Source of the DNA: Magnaporthiopsis rhizophila
Taxonomy: Eukaryota; Ascomycota; Sordariomycetes; Magnaporthales; Magnaporthaceae
NCBI GenBank assembly: GCA_003049465.1
Contig: PYSS01000090.1
Location: 62,001-126,000 of the forward strand
Length of the DNA stretch: 64,000 bases
Direction: 5' to 3'
Position 1 is the stretch's first letter; each line of letters starts with the position of its first letter. Under the pieces are notes generated by a model. The model was not told the DNA's origin. It worked only from the letters and a program-made list of their open reading frames with translations, and searched no databases. Shown piece after piece: positions 20,400-32,200 of the stretch. The position numbers and the translations under genes were made by a program.

Positions 20400-22177
20400 A
20401 TGCCTGCCGAGACTCGCTTCTCGGGCAGCTTCGGCGGTACGATCACCACTCACAGAAACTCCAGTTGGAAAGCGAGGGTGACGGGACCTTGGACTGCACA
20501 GCTTGCTCACCCTCCTCGTCACAGCCTCGAGCCACTGCCTCCCCAGTCCCGACGGGGAGCTGGTGGCCACCCTGGCCTCCTCGTCTGGCATCAGCATCCG
20601 CTGGGTGAGGTCTCTGCAGCTGGCCAACATTGTCAAGCTGCCCCGGGACCTGTCGCCGCCATTTATGGCCTTCAGGTGGTCCCCGTCGTCACGCCGTCTC
20701 CTTGTAGCCTCGGCGGACCAGCTCCATGTCTTCTCCGCCCTGGACAGAGCATTCCACGCTGTCATCCGCAATCCTCTGGCCCCTGGAGTGAAGCTGGGCT
20801 TTGTCGATTTTGGCGCCTCGGATGCCGAAGTGTGCATGATCTCATCTCTGGGCCTGAAACTGTCCATCTTTGATCTGGCCGCGTCGAGAACAGTCGAGAT
20901 CGCCAATCCCAAGTTCTACAGCGCATCTACCGCAGCCAAGGCCTTCTCCTTCCGGCCGCGCACTCGTCACTTGGCGGTGCTGACCCGCACCAACGCCAGG
21001 GACCTGGTTAGCGTCCACCACCCACAGTCGCGCGATACGCAGCGGTCGTGGAACGCCGAGACTATTGATGCCAGCGGCCTGTCATGGAGCCCGGACGGCC
21101 GCTGGCTTGTGGTGTGGGAGAGCCCCGCCCATGGTCACAAAGTGCTCTTTTACACCCCGGATGGCCAGCTGTTCAAGTGCTGGAGTGGGCCCCAGGCCGG
21201 CCTGGATGCAGCTACCCGTGACTGTCTGTCGCTCGGTGCCGGGGTCAAGCTGCTGCAGTTTGCCGCGGACTCGAGCCGGATGGCTCTGGCGGACTTTGGC
21301 CGCACCGTGTATCTCCTGGACGTGGCCACCGTTGTCGAGGCTGTCAGACTGAGCCACCCTGCAGCCATCACTCCAACCGAGCACCTAGAGGTGAGTTTTT
21401 TTTTTTTTTTTTTGTGTCACCCTCCTGGTGCAACCCAGCGCCGCCATCAAACCCGGATATCCTCAGCCCTCCCGGTATGTCTGGCATGGGTTCTAACGAG
21501 GCAGTTCATCTGCACAGGTCTACCAGCAGAACCTGGCCACGTCTCACACAGGGGAGCGCTCCATCCCTGCCGAATTCGTAAAAGGCAAACACCAGACACT
21601 TCTTCCAGCCGGCCGCCCGGCCGGTGAGAATGCCGAGCTGAGGACTGGCCCTTCCCTTATGGCGTTCGACACCACCTCGACCTTTATGGCATCGGTCCTC
21701 GGTGACTGGCCTGCCACCGTGTGGATCTGGGACGTGCGAACGGCCGGGCTTCGTTCCGCCTTGCTTTTCCACGCCAACGTCACCACTCTCTCCTGGCATC
21801 CCCGAATACCAAGCACCCTCCTGATTCGGTGCGAAGGCGACCAGCATTCCAGCCTGGCCTTTGTCTGGGATGCCCTCTCTACGGGCCCAAGGACCGTTGA
21901 TTTTCTACGCGGCGGTCTACCGGCCAAGTCGGCTGCGTCCTGCCATTGCTCCTGGTTGGACCTGAAGGGCACCGACGCGCCTATTCTCTTCTATACCGAT
22001 GCAACCAGCTATGTCTTGGCTTCCCTGGGCGGCGATGGGGACGGATCGCCACCATGGAGAGAAACTTCCGAGATCTATGAAGAGTCGGCGCTCGATCTCG
22101 TCTCGGCATCGTTTGGCGGCGATGAGTCTGACGACGAACCGCTCGACGATACGTTCCATTTTAGGCAGAACAGATGA
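20400..22177 (+). CDS. WD40 protein, WDR8/WRAP73 family
   Basis: Exons 20400-20436, 20525-21390 and 21518-22177 give 520 aa. The tiny first exon encodes MPAETRFSGSFG and joins in phase 1 (GTACGA...ACAG) to ASSHCLPSPDGELVATL, the usual first blade of this family. The second join is phase 0 (GTGAGT followed by a T tract...CACAG). Several WD40-like blades can be seen (LSWSPDGRWLVVWES; VWIWDVRTAGLRSALLF; FVWDAL). The C-terminus is acidic (GGDESDDEPLDDTF). WDR8 proteins act at microtubule organising centres: fission yeast Wdr8 pairs with Msd1 at spindle pole bodies, and Aspergillus An-WDR8 binds TINA. The family call rests on the N-terminal blade, length and blade pattern. Confidence 0.82.
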
Positions 22178-24270
22178 TGCAGGCCAAGGATGCACAAGAC
22201 AGGAATAACTCAAACGAGGCAAACATGGACCGTGCAATCAGGGAGCGAGGAGAAGAGGGGGCTGGAGAGAAGAGGGGGCTGGAGGCAATAAGCGAAGAAC
22301 AGCATGTCGATGACATGGCCAGCCCACCCACTCACCCGCCCAGCCAGCGGTTCCGAGCATCTGCAGCCACCTGCCATCACGGCTGCAGGTCGAAGCTTTG
22401 GGAAGAGCAGCTCTCTTTGGCCTAGAAGGCTCTAGAGGCCATGCGACGCCTGGCATGCCGTAATAGAAGCCTGGTGGTGGGGATGGGGACGGACGCTGAT
22501 TCAACACCCAGCGCCGTTACAGCCCTGCTATGGAGCTCTGCCTGCAGCTCGAGCGATGGGCGCCATTCCAGCTAGTTTCTCATGCTTGCTTCCCATTCAT
22601 CAAGAGCCTACGCCAAGGCCCACGCCACGCCGTGGTATTGTAGGCGCAAACCTGCAAGACTGGCTGGAGAAGCGGTTCGACGCGCCACCCCTGGCCCTGG
22701 AACATGCATATCGCCTGCTGGAATGGGCATTATCACCAGTCCATTGGATGTAGCCCTGGTTAATCCCGTAAAAGAAGGAGTGAAGATAAAAATAAGTGAG
22801 GAGAAAAAAAGGGAAAAAAGGCAGAACGTAACATCCAGCTCCCATGGGATGGGGCAGCACTTCCCAACTTGGCTTGCGCCAAGCGCAAGCCAATTTCTTG
22901 TGGCCGCTGTGCCGTGTGCCCACATATGGTATACCGTAGTGGCTGCTGACTACCTAGGGAATTTACCTACCTAGCCGGGAGAGCCGCACCCAAGTAGCAC
23001 TTGCGAACCCACCGACGAGAATGGCCGGCTGCTCTCTCTAGCCTGGAAAGCCTAAGAGCATGCCTTCGGGCCATGCCTTCACGGCAATTCTTTCTGGCGA
23101 GAGCCGGTGAGTGGGGGGGAGACAGGGATGGATGATAGGAACGCACAACCGTTCGTGTTCTCCTTGCATCTAGGCCTTTTGGGGCCAAGCGGAAGCAGGC
23201 TCGCATCCGATTGATGCACCCTCGAGGGCCGAGAGCGAAGTTGTTTGCTCTCTTGCATGAAGGAAACAAACATTGAACGCCCAAGTCTGCCGCCGAGATG
23301 GAACGGGAAGAAGGCCATGGAACTGACAAAGGGAAGGGGCAAGTGAGACGCATTCGCGAGCAGCAGTGCTCGCGCTTATATACCGGGTTCCCGGTACCCG
23401 GGATCCATGGCAATCCACAGACTCCAAGGCCGATACATCTCCTTTCTGTGCCGCCACTCATCTCTCAGCTTCGTCCCGACGCGTGACACAAGCATACGGC
23501 TCAGGACTGAATCTAGCCCACTCATCGCCCCCAAAAGGCGCCATATTTGCCGAGCCCTTGCCGGACTCGCCCGTACATCCTCGAGGACAGATCGTGTGCT
23601 GCCCCAAGGAGCCTCCCGCCCGCACCATCATCGACACAGGCCGGGAAGACGGCTCCAGTTTGCCGTCCACGGCGTCTCACAACTCCCGCTCACGACCCGA
23701 GAAATCTGTCAGGAGGACATCCAGTACCTGTGCGTGACCCTGACGTAAGATAAGATAGATACCTCGACTACTGGTCTGGATCTGCTCTCTCGTCTTCTCC
23801 AAAGAGAGACTCTCAGATCTGCTGACGGGCCCTCCATACTCCGCTGCTACCTGGTTCGACTCGGCCAATAATAGGTGCCCAGTAGTAAGTCGATTCAAAC
23901 CCCCCTGGTGTTGTGCTCTTGTCCAATTCTCGCCGGTCAGTCATTAAGCAGTCGACCTGATGACACTAACGGGGCTTTCTCCTTGGCAGTGCATGCAGCA
24001 GCGAGACTGTATGACACGCACCTCCGCGGCAGCGGGCCTGGCCCTGACTTGCAGGCAGGGCCTGCAAGTGAGCAGGGTGCTTCTGCAAGCGGCTGCGCTG
24101 ACAGCTGCGCCGAACCCGATGCCCGTGCCTTTGCTGTTGCCATTCGTGTAGCCGACCCCTTCGGCTTTGCCGACCCGTTGCTGCCCCTTGCGCCCGGCTC
24201 ACCGATATCCTCGCGCTCTTCCAGCCCGGCTCTGGAGCAACGGGGCTGCCATCTTCCTGCTCCTGCGCCC
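22178..24270. other. Intergenic region, about 2.1 kb
   Basis: 3' flank of the WDR8-like gene and a long 5' region of the Q-rich RRM gene. Paired CTAGG elements lie at 22951-22976. A TTATATA element at 23376-23382 is followed by the palindromic GC box at 23382-23401. An open frame continues from 23875 into the RRM gene but has no conserved features and is read as 5' UTR. Confidence 0.5.
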
Positions 24271-24389
24271 ATGTCTTCACCCTTCCTGTCCGGGCCTTGT
24301 TATGTAAGTCGAGCCACTTCACATCCGCATCGTCTCATAGAGAGAAGAAAGGCCTCTATTTTCCCGCATGTCCCTTGTTACCAAGTGAC

Positions 24390-24432
<43 letters not shown>

Positions 24433-25467
24433 TNAAAAAAAAAAAAAAAAAAAAAAAAAAGAAAAACTGACTTGTCACGACAGGCTGGTCCGCTCAAGCA
24501 GCTCATTGGCGAAGACGCAGGCCGTTCGGCGTTTAATTCCCACAGCTCGGGTCATGGGCAGTCGAACTACTCCTATACCGGCGGCGACCAGGGTCAATAC
24601 GGGCAATACTACGATAACAGCGGCCAGGCCGACGTGCCCTACGGATACGGGGACGAAAATGGCGGCGGCTACTATCCCGACGACGGCGGATACGGCACCA
24701 TCTATGGTGGTGGTGGCTATTATCCCAACACCACCTACGAAGCCACCCAACCCCAGCCCCAGGACCATGACTACCAGCAGCAGCAGCACCAGCAGCAGTT
24801 GCAGTTGCAGCTTGCGTATCAGCTCCAGCTCCAGCAGCAGCAGCAGCTCCAGCAGCAGCAGCAGCTCCAGCAACAACAGCAACAGCAACAGCAGTTCATC
24901 GACCTCGGCGCCGGCAACACCGACATGGTGACGGGCCTGGTGCGGCGGCGCATCATCATCCGGCAGCTGCACGACAAGGCCACGCACGACGACGTGCAGG
25001 ACCTGCTCGACAAGTTCGCGGGCATGGACAAGGGCCTGCTGCGCATGAAGCTCGTGGCCGCCGACGCCAGGCGCGGTAAAAAGTGCCACGCCCTGGCCAC
25101 CTACAAGTGCGCCGCCACGGCCGAGGCCGCCGTCAAGAGCATGGACGGCCAGGCCATCAGGAACCGCAAGGTCGAGGTCCGCCTCGCCACCGAGAAGCTG
25201 CCCGTGTACACGCCCCATGGTCCCGACCCGGACGGCGGCGGCGGCGGCGAGGCCGGCGAGGGAAGCTCCTCCAACGCCGCCGGCGGAAACAACAACAACA
25301 ACAACAACAACAGAAACAGGGACAGGGATAATAACAACAACAACAACAAGGAAAAGAACAAGAATGGATGGCATCAACCCCGCCGCCGCGGGGCCAGCAA
25401 GGGCGGGTCGGGAGATCAATCCCGGCCCGTCGTCGCGGACGGCAGCATCGCCGGCAAGGAAAAGTGA
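24271..25467 (+). CDS. Q-rich protein with one RRM
   Basis: The favoured model is exons 24271-24303 (MSSPFLSGPCY) and 24484-25467, joined in phase 0 (GTAAGT...CGACAG), giving 338 aa. The intron contains the long poly-A run and the N at 24434, so its length is unreliable. The N-terminal part is Gly/Tyr-rich (GQYGQYYDNSG), followed by a Gln tract of about 40 residues. A single divergent RRM lies at about 165-249 (RRIIIRQLHDKATHDDVQDLL ends its first helix; RKVEVRLATEK its last strand). The tail is Asn-rich and basic. Such Q/N-rich RRM proteins often join RNA granules; this is inference. No named orthologue is recognised, and an upstream first exon cannot be excluded. Confidence 0.65.
24390..24470. 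other. Poly-A tract with ambiguous base
   Basis: About 40 A residues, then CTT and an N at 24434, then about 26 A. It lies inside the presumed intron of the Q-rich RRM gene and probably marks a collapsed or joined homopolymer. Confidence 0.8.
24776..24893 (+). repeat. CAG/CAA/CTC-rich coding repeat
   Basis: Degenerate repeat of glutamine codons interspersed with Leu codons, encoding the Gln/Leu tract of the RRM protein. Confidence 0.85.
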
Positions 25468-26871
25468 GGAGAGAAGGGTTCGGATCTGCTTTGCCTCGGG
25501 ACTTGTTCTTCTCTCTCACTCGCCGCCCGGCATCCCCTCTCCGGCCAGTTCAGTCCTGTTTGATGCCCGCTCCGTCCACAACCGCTCTTTCTGAAAAACA
25601 GAGGCGCGGCAACATGAACCAACAACACTGTGGTCTTTTCGTTGCCGTTCACCTATTATTGCCTTCATGCTGAAATTGCACTGCCCCAACTCGCCCTCCG
25701 TCCAAACTACCAACAGTCAGTCAGTCAGTCAGTCGGTCAGTTGTGTTTGGCCTGACGTACTCTGTCATTACCGTATGCTTATTTCCCACCCGGCTTCGTT
25801 TTTTTCGGGTTATCATTATCTTTCGTTTATCCACGCCACTCCCTCGAACTTCCCACGTACACAACACCCTTTTCCAGAATTCCCCGTTTTCCTCAACCTC
25901 AAAAGCAGCCCGGTGATGGGCTTGGTATATCGCCGTGGGGAAGAGGTCAAACCCGATCCCTGTTGCCGCCGCCAATCGACTTCGGCACACTCATTTATAC
26001 ATCGGAAAGGTCAAGTTGACACCAACCCCAATATAACAAATACTATCTTTAATCATCTAGTCTGCTCCGTGATGCGGTGATTGTGTGTTGCTTTCGTTGG
26101 TGCTCCTTCCTTTGATAGCATACACCTGACCTTGTGAAAATGATCCGCCTCTCCCTTGGGATGCTACTCTGTGCCCGGTTACCTAGTATCAGCGCGACAC
26201 AAGATCTACAAAGCAAGTCACACATGCAAGACAGCCAGAGGTGAGTGATATTTTTGTTTGCATTCTTCGACCTTCCCACTATCATACCCAAAAGAGCATA
26301 TTCGACACAAGACGCCCATGCATGATAAAGCATGACGCTGTTGTCACTCCCCCGTTGGACCGAGGGATGGCTGCGCATCGCGACAGCCTCATTACCGGTG
26401 TTCCTCCTCCTCCCACCAACCCACGCTTGGTCTCCTCTTCTCAAAGTTCGTCGACTGTATAACACCTTCTGTTCCCCGAAGTGTGGGCAGCAAGGTCGCG
26501 GGTCAAGACCCTCGGGCCTGAGCTGTGGCGGGAGGAAGAACGGGGTTGGGCAAAAAATAAAAAGTAAAATGATACACGAAATACGAATGATTAGGGAGAT
26601 GAAATCAGGCAGAGGCCATGTGAATAGTCGGAGCGAGTCCAACACAAAACACGCGCCGCGGGACATAAAGACAAGTGTGAAATCGAAAACCCAACACCGT
26701 TTCAACCTCGTCCACTCCGCGTCGCCCTCATAAAGATGATAGTTAAATAGGTTGGTTTCAATATGATGTTGTTGATGACGATAATGATGCCCAATGATAT
26801 GGGAAAAAAAAAAAGACAACTAGAGCCAAAAACAAAGTTCATGAATGGTGTCGAGGCACATGAGGCTTGTT
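25468..26871. other. Convergent intergenic region, about 1.4 kb
   Basis: 3' flanks of the Q-rich RRM gene and mrn1. A (CAGT)5 microsatellite lies at 25714-25733. The mrn1 side is AT-rich (26560-26830), as expected for a long 3' UTR. No gene is supported. Confidence 0.55.
25714..25733. repeat. (CAGT)5 microsatellite
   Basis: Five perfect CAGT units followed by a degenerate copy. Confidence 0.85.
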
Positions 26872-29295
26872 TCAGTTAGCCACCTCCTCCTCAACCCAGC
26901 CGTTCAGACCGCCCTGGAGGGCCAGGCCGCTGAAGCCGCCATTGAAGCTGGCCTGATACTGGTGACCTCTCCGTTCGCCACCATCATGGGCACCACCCTG
27001 AGCGCCGTTGGCGGTGGAGCCACCGTTCTCGAACCCGGGCGCCAGGACGGGAAGGCTGACAGCTCGGTTGTGTTGGCTGCGGTTAGGCGCAAGCAGACCG
27101 CCGATGGTAGTCGGGCCGGTCGAGCTGGCAGAGGCGGGGCCGCTGCCGACAAATCCATTAGACATGCTAGACGAGGACTGATGCCCAGCCGAGGCTGGGT
27201 GCTGCGCCTCGAGCGACAAGTCGTTGGGTGACGAGGCAGCAGTGCCGAAGAGGGCGGCCTGCTGGTTGATAAGCACCTGCTGCTGCTGGTGCTGCTGATG
27301 TTGGGCCTGCTGGGACACGTGGCTCAAGTACAGCGTCAGGGGATTGTTGGTGGCATTGAAGAGCGCTGGGGGAGCCGAGGCGGGGGGGCTGGCCATGGTG
27401 GGCGAGTTGCCGCTCTGGCCCAAGCCGTTGGGCGGCGGCGACGGGAGGCCCTCGGAGCGCGGCGAGGTCACCTGTGACTGCTGCAGCTGGCGCGGAGGGT
27501 TGCCACAGCGGTCCTTGCCGAAGTTGACCTTGAACTTCTTGTACTCGTCCTTGCTGCGCACCGCCTCGATGGCCTTGATGGCGTTGGCGATATTGGTGAA
27601 GTTGACAAACGCGCAGCTCTTCTCGCGCAGCGTGTTGACCAACTCGATCTCGCCGTACTCGGAGAAGTCCTGGCGCAGCCTCTCCTCGGTCCACGTCTCG
27701 TCGAGGTTGCCGATGTAGACATTGCGAGAGGCGCCTCCGCTGACAGCGAGGGCTATGGCGGGCGGTAGGGCGCCCGAGTGCTTGCCCCAACCAATCTTAA
27801 GGCGGCGGTTGTGGATCATCAGGCCCTGGAGGTTGCTGAGAGCGTAGAAGGACGCGGCTGCGGTGGGGTCGATAAAGGTGACGAAACAGATGTGCTTGTC
27901 AGGGATATAGCGTATGTGGTGCAGGAGGCCGCCCCTGACAACGTTGCAAATCTCCTCAATCGTGGTCTCGGGGTGAATGTTGCCGAGGTAGATGGTGCGG
28001 TTGCCCAGGTTGTTGAGGCCACCGGCCGTGGTCGCGACGGCCGCGGCGGCAACCGACTGCTGGGCCAGGGCGCTCGATATGAGATCGCGATCAGCGCCCG
28101 TCAGCATGTGCGCATACGAGGGCGATATTCCGAGGTACTGAGCCGCGTTCTGCTGCTGCGTCTTGGAGACGTAGGCGCAGCGGTCCTTGCCGTAGTAGAC
28201 ACGGCGAGGGGCCTGCCACTTGGCCTCCTGCGGGAGCTGCGAGACAGCCTTGATTGCGTTGGCAATGGACAGGAAGTGCACAAAGGCGATGCTCTTCTCG
28301 CGCACAATCTTGATGGTATCGATGGCACCGAACTTGCCCAGATCCTCGCGGAGCTCCTCCTCGGCGATGTCCTCGGGCAGGTTGCCCAAGTACACGTTGC
28401 GCGACGCGCCCGACTGCTGCACGGCAAGAGAAACAGAGGTGGGGACCTGCGAGGGCTTGCCCCAGCCGACCTTGATGTCCTGGCCCTTGATGCAGAGCTT
28501 TTTCAAGATGGCATCAGAGTGGAAGTGCGTGGCCGAGCTGGCGTCGAGGAACGAGATGAAGGCACAGTTCTTGTCGGGCAGCAGGCGGACCGACTCGATC
28601 TGGCCACTGCGAACATGGCCGAGTATCTCCTCGGCGCTCGTGTCCTGGGGAATGTTGCCGAGGTAAACAGTACGGCTGGTGCCGCTGACAACGCCCGAGA
28701 CGGGCGAGGTGGGGTTCAGATTCACCGAGCCGCTCATGCTGCCGAAACCGCCCGATGGGGACTGAGGCGAGTAGAACTGCGGAGCGCCGTAGGCCGAGGG
28801 TGAAACGATGGCCTGGTACGCCTGAGGGGACAGACCCTGGATGGGGCTGGCCATGCCGTTCTGCTGCTGGTGTTGCTGTTGTTGCTGCTGCTGCTGGGCC
28901 TGCTGGTGCCCGTTGACACCCTGGGGCTGACCCTGCTGATATGCCATGTTCTGGAACTGCTGCTGGTTTGCGAAGGCGGCCGGGGTACCAGGCTGGAAGG
29001 GGCTGCCGAGGAGCAACTGCGAGGGCAGGAGCGGCGTGAAGGACATGTCCAGACCAGTGCCGGGGGTGCCCATGTCGAGGTTGTTGGGAGCGACAGGGGC
29101 GGGCTGCTGGTTCATGGGCTGGGTGTTGATGTTGGGAATATTGCCACGGCGAGGGTGCCTGTCGGCAAATCCCGAGATATTGGAGGTGAAGGCACCGTGA
29201 GAGAAGCCGGTGTCGCTGTTAGAGGGCTTCGAGACATGGCCGGGGTAACGGCCGACGGGGCCTGCACCCGGGCCCTGAGTCTGGATGTCCTGCAT
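26872..29295 (-). CDS. mrn1: Mrn1-type RNA-binding protein with four RRMs
   Basis: One exon gives 807 aa from the first in-frame ATG at 29295 (MQDIQTQGPGAGPVG). The frame stays open about 90 nt further upstream but has no ATG there, so an upstream coding exon is possible. After a Gln-rich N-terminus come four RRMs: about 208-280 (TVYLGNIPQDTSAEEIL), 297-372 (NVYLGNLPEDIAEEEL), 432-507 (TIYLGNIHPETTIEEI) and 523-597 (NVYIGNLDETWTEERL). RRMs 1 and 3 end in the shared GWGK motif; RRMs 2 and 4 end in YGKDRC/FGKDRC. This alternating pattern is characteristic of Mrn1 in yeasts and its orthologues in filamentous fungi. Yeast Mrn1 binds mRNA and was found as a suppressor of chromatin remodelling mutants. 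The tail is Gln/Pro-rich. Confidence 0.9.
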   Translation of the reverse strand: MQDIQTQGPGAGPVGRYPGHVSKPSNSDTGFSHGAFTSNISGFADRHPRRGNIPNINTQPMNQQPAPVAPNNLDMGTPGTGLDMSFTPLLPSQLLLGSPFQPGTPAAFANQQQFQNMAYQQGQPQGVNGHQQAQQQQQQQQHQQQNGMASPIQGLSPQAYQAIVSPSAYGAPQFYSPQSPSGGFGSMSGSVNLNPTSPVSGVVSGTSRTVYLGNIPQDTSAEEILGHVRSGQIESVRLLPDKNCAFISFLDASSATHFHSDAILKKLCIKGQDIKVGWGKPSQVPTSVSLAVQQSGASRNVYLGNLPEDIAEEELREDLGKFGAIDTIKIVREKSIAFVHFLSIANAIKAVSQLPQEAKWQAPRRVYYGKDRCAYVSKTQQQNAAQYLGISPSYAHMLTGADRDLISSALAQQSVAAAAVATTAGGLNNLGNRTIYLGNIHPETTIEEICNVVRGGLLHHIRYIPDKHICFVTFIDPTAAASFYALSNLQGLMIHNRRLKIGWGKHSGALPPAIALAVSGGASRNVYIGNLDETWTEERLRQDFSEYGEIELVNTLREKSCAFVNFTNIANAIKAIEAVRSKDEYKKFKVNFGKDRCGNPPRQLQQSQVTSPRSEGLPSPPPNGLGQSGNSPTMASPPASAPPALFNATNNPLTLYLSHVSQQAQHQQHQQQQVLINQQAALFGTAASSPNDLSLEAQHPASAGHQSSSSMSNGFVGSGPASASSTGPTTIGGLLAPNRSQHNRAVSLPVLAPGFENGGSTANGAQGGAHDGGERRGHQYQASFNGGFSGLALQGGLNGWVEEEVAN

Positions 29296-32200
29296 GCCGA
29301 GCAGATGGGGAGGGACGCGAGTGTCCCTACCGACGCAAGAGAGGATCGCCGTTTTGAAAGGTTTAGCGTGCCTGTTGCAAGGCACGGAAGGGGTATGCTG
29401 ATATCACGGGACTCGCACAAGCTGTGCAGAGCGTTGAGTGATGTATGTCGGGAGCAGGCGAGGTTCCGCGGTGGCAAGAGACAGAAGCAGAGGTACAAGT
29501 GATCCTCCTGCAGCGATCTTGAATCTGACGGGTGGTCCGCAAAGGCTTCAAGGATAAAAATAAAATAATAAACAATAAAAACGCAGTGGCCGTGAACAGA
29601 CGCAGAAGATGCGACAACAGGGCTTATTTTTTTTTTGGTTTTTCGAACTGGGTCGGTGTGCAGAAAATCGGCCCACTCGACAAAGGTATAATAAATCCCC
29701 TAAAGTACCGGAGGCTGGCTTGACCCAAAATGTGGCTTGCGAACCAAGGACAGGCGGTGTCAAGTCGGTCGGTCGTTGGCTGGAACCAAGCAAGTTGCTG
29801 GAGGGCGTTTAAAAAAACAGACGACACACGACGATTGGCGGTTGGAGCCCCGTTATCGAAAACGGCGGTCGATCGGTCTGTGGTGCGCAGGTGGCAGCTT
29901 TAACGTGCGTCAGGGGATCGCGAGGAATGCTCCGAGGCCGCGGGCTGGGTGACACAGCTTCCAAGGGTGATTAGAAGAAGTATATAGTTTAAACGAGCTG
30001 CTTGCAACAATAAAGGGACGGTGCGCCGGGTCGCGTTGGCACCGAGAGGCAACGGCCGAGACGCGCGCAGGATTCGATGCTTTCTCCTGGCTGTCGCGTG
30101 GCTCCGACGGGGGTGGTCGGCGGCACAGGGATTCTCGACGAACGGGTTGTCGTCCACCAAGAAGAGAAGGGGACGGGCCAAAAGGGATGGCTAGCGAGCG
30201 ATATCGAAAGAATGAAGAAAGAAAAGAAGCAGAAGGGGAAGAAGAAGAAAAACGAAGACGAAGTAGTGTCGGATCCAAAGGAAGACGACAAAGGAAGGGT
30301 CCGGAAGAGGACTGGGGAGAAGGGGTGTTCAAAAGGGGGATTAAAAAGAAAGAGCAGCGGGCACCAAGAAAAAAAAAAATGAGGTGCAGCCAGCCCTGGC
30401 TGGACAGCCCGAGGGAGGAGTCGTTGAAAGGGGACGGGTGGACCAGGGTGCTAAGGGACGATGTTGAATTAACTGCGCTAAGTTTAATGAGGAGCCAGGG
30501 ATCCATCCTCGCGCTGTCCACCGCGCGGGCGCACAGCAGTAGCAGGTGGTGGTGGTGGGAAGGACACCCAGCCCAGCCCAGGTGGAGGGGAGGGCGGGCC
30601 ACACTGTCTGTCCATGACCAGCAGGGCAGGCCACACCTTGGCGCGCCTGCTTTTTTTGGCAACAGGCGACCGACCGCTTGTTTGTGCGGGCTGCCGGTTG
30701 ATTGAAGCTGACAGGAGGAGCCGACCTGACTGACTGACGGGTTACGTAGCCTGAAAGGGCGAGCTGTCCTGTCTGGTATGTAAGGTAGGTGCATCAATCT
30801 ACCATCGATTCAAAGCTTCCGTCCATCCATCGCAGACGGGACAAATCGAAGCGGTCTGATACTGTGCGCATTTTGCTATGCGGCGCTGTGCTGGGCCACG
30901 TTGTTCCGAATTGGATGTGCCTGACCCTGAGAAAAGAAAAAAGAAAAGAAAAAGCCCACCAGATTGGGACAAGACTTTCAATTCCAATCCACACCAAAAG
31001 CTGCGAAGCGATGGCACGCATGAGGTGAGCGCCCCGACTGGGCCTAGCCGACAAGGCGGGTAGGTTGGCCGCCATTCGCCATCTGGTCCTTGTCGCCCCG
31101 TCCCCACCGAACCCCCATCGGGGATCCACCCGCCTTCCCCTTCCCAGAACTTAACGCATTGGAGTCGCAAAATGGGCCAATTGATCAATTTGATCTGACC
31201 ACGAACTCGGGCAATCAACAGCGCACCAGATCGGCTCATCTGGTCTTTTTTTGGGGCGGGCTGAAGCTGCTGCTGTTGACAAATTGGACGGGGGCTGCTC
31301 TCGTCTCTTGTTGTTTGGGAAATATGGATGCACATGCGGCGGCGCCCATCAGTACCAAGAGCCTGGGCAGTGTTGTGCCGATCTCCCACAAGGGAGATGG
31401 GCCGACCAAGTCCAGACCAAGACCCCCCAATCCGGAAGGAAGAAAAAAAAAAAAAAGAAGATGGTCGCTGGCATGCAAGGTACGGCACTGCCTGCCGTGC
31501 GCCCGCCGCCATCCAGTAAGTAGTCTGATTGATTGGATGGGACCCTTGATGGGCTCCCGTGTCCTTTTTTTTTTTTTTTTTTTTTTTTCCTGCCCACCTG
31601 CAAAAACTTAGCTTTTGCTTTTGCTTTGGCATAGGCAGGGTCCCCATTATAGGTCTCATTTCCAACACGCACGCTTTTGTTATACGGGGTGCCATTTATT
31701 CGCCAAAACGGCTGGGCGTCTAGGCCGAGCGGCAGCTGACTGTCCGTCAGATAAGGTAGTCTCGTCTACCAAATGACGGGCATGCGCAAACACCCACCCT
31801 ACACTAAGATAGTCGTCGTCTTTTCCCGCCGTCAAACCCCTTTTTCCGTCCCTACTTCGTTCATTATCCCGCGAGCGGCTTCCCCGTCAGTTTTCCAACC
31901 CCGAGGTCCGTGGCCCATCCCATCCTACCTGTATGCACATACCGTCGGACGACTTCTACGCAAGCTCGGTTTGAGATGCCCTGCGTTTTTCTAGTCTTCC
32001 AGAATGAACATGGCAAGACCATGCCGAACCCCGGACGATCCTCCCTCTTGCAGGCTTGTCATCGCCCATTGCTGTTCTGTTTGGGTGGCATCAGGAGGTC
32101 GCAAGGATGTTGATGAAACGTGTTTATTCTTTCCATCGATTTCTTTGCCTTCCTGCAGTGTCCGAGTCGGGTCGGCCGCCGCGGCGTCCCAACACCTGCA

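Noticed and set aside
23853..23863. GGTTCGACTCG, similar to a tRNA B box
   Set aside because: No matching A box, acceptor stem or anticodon arm could be built around it.
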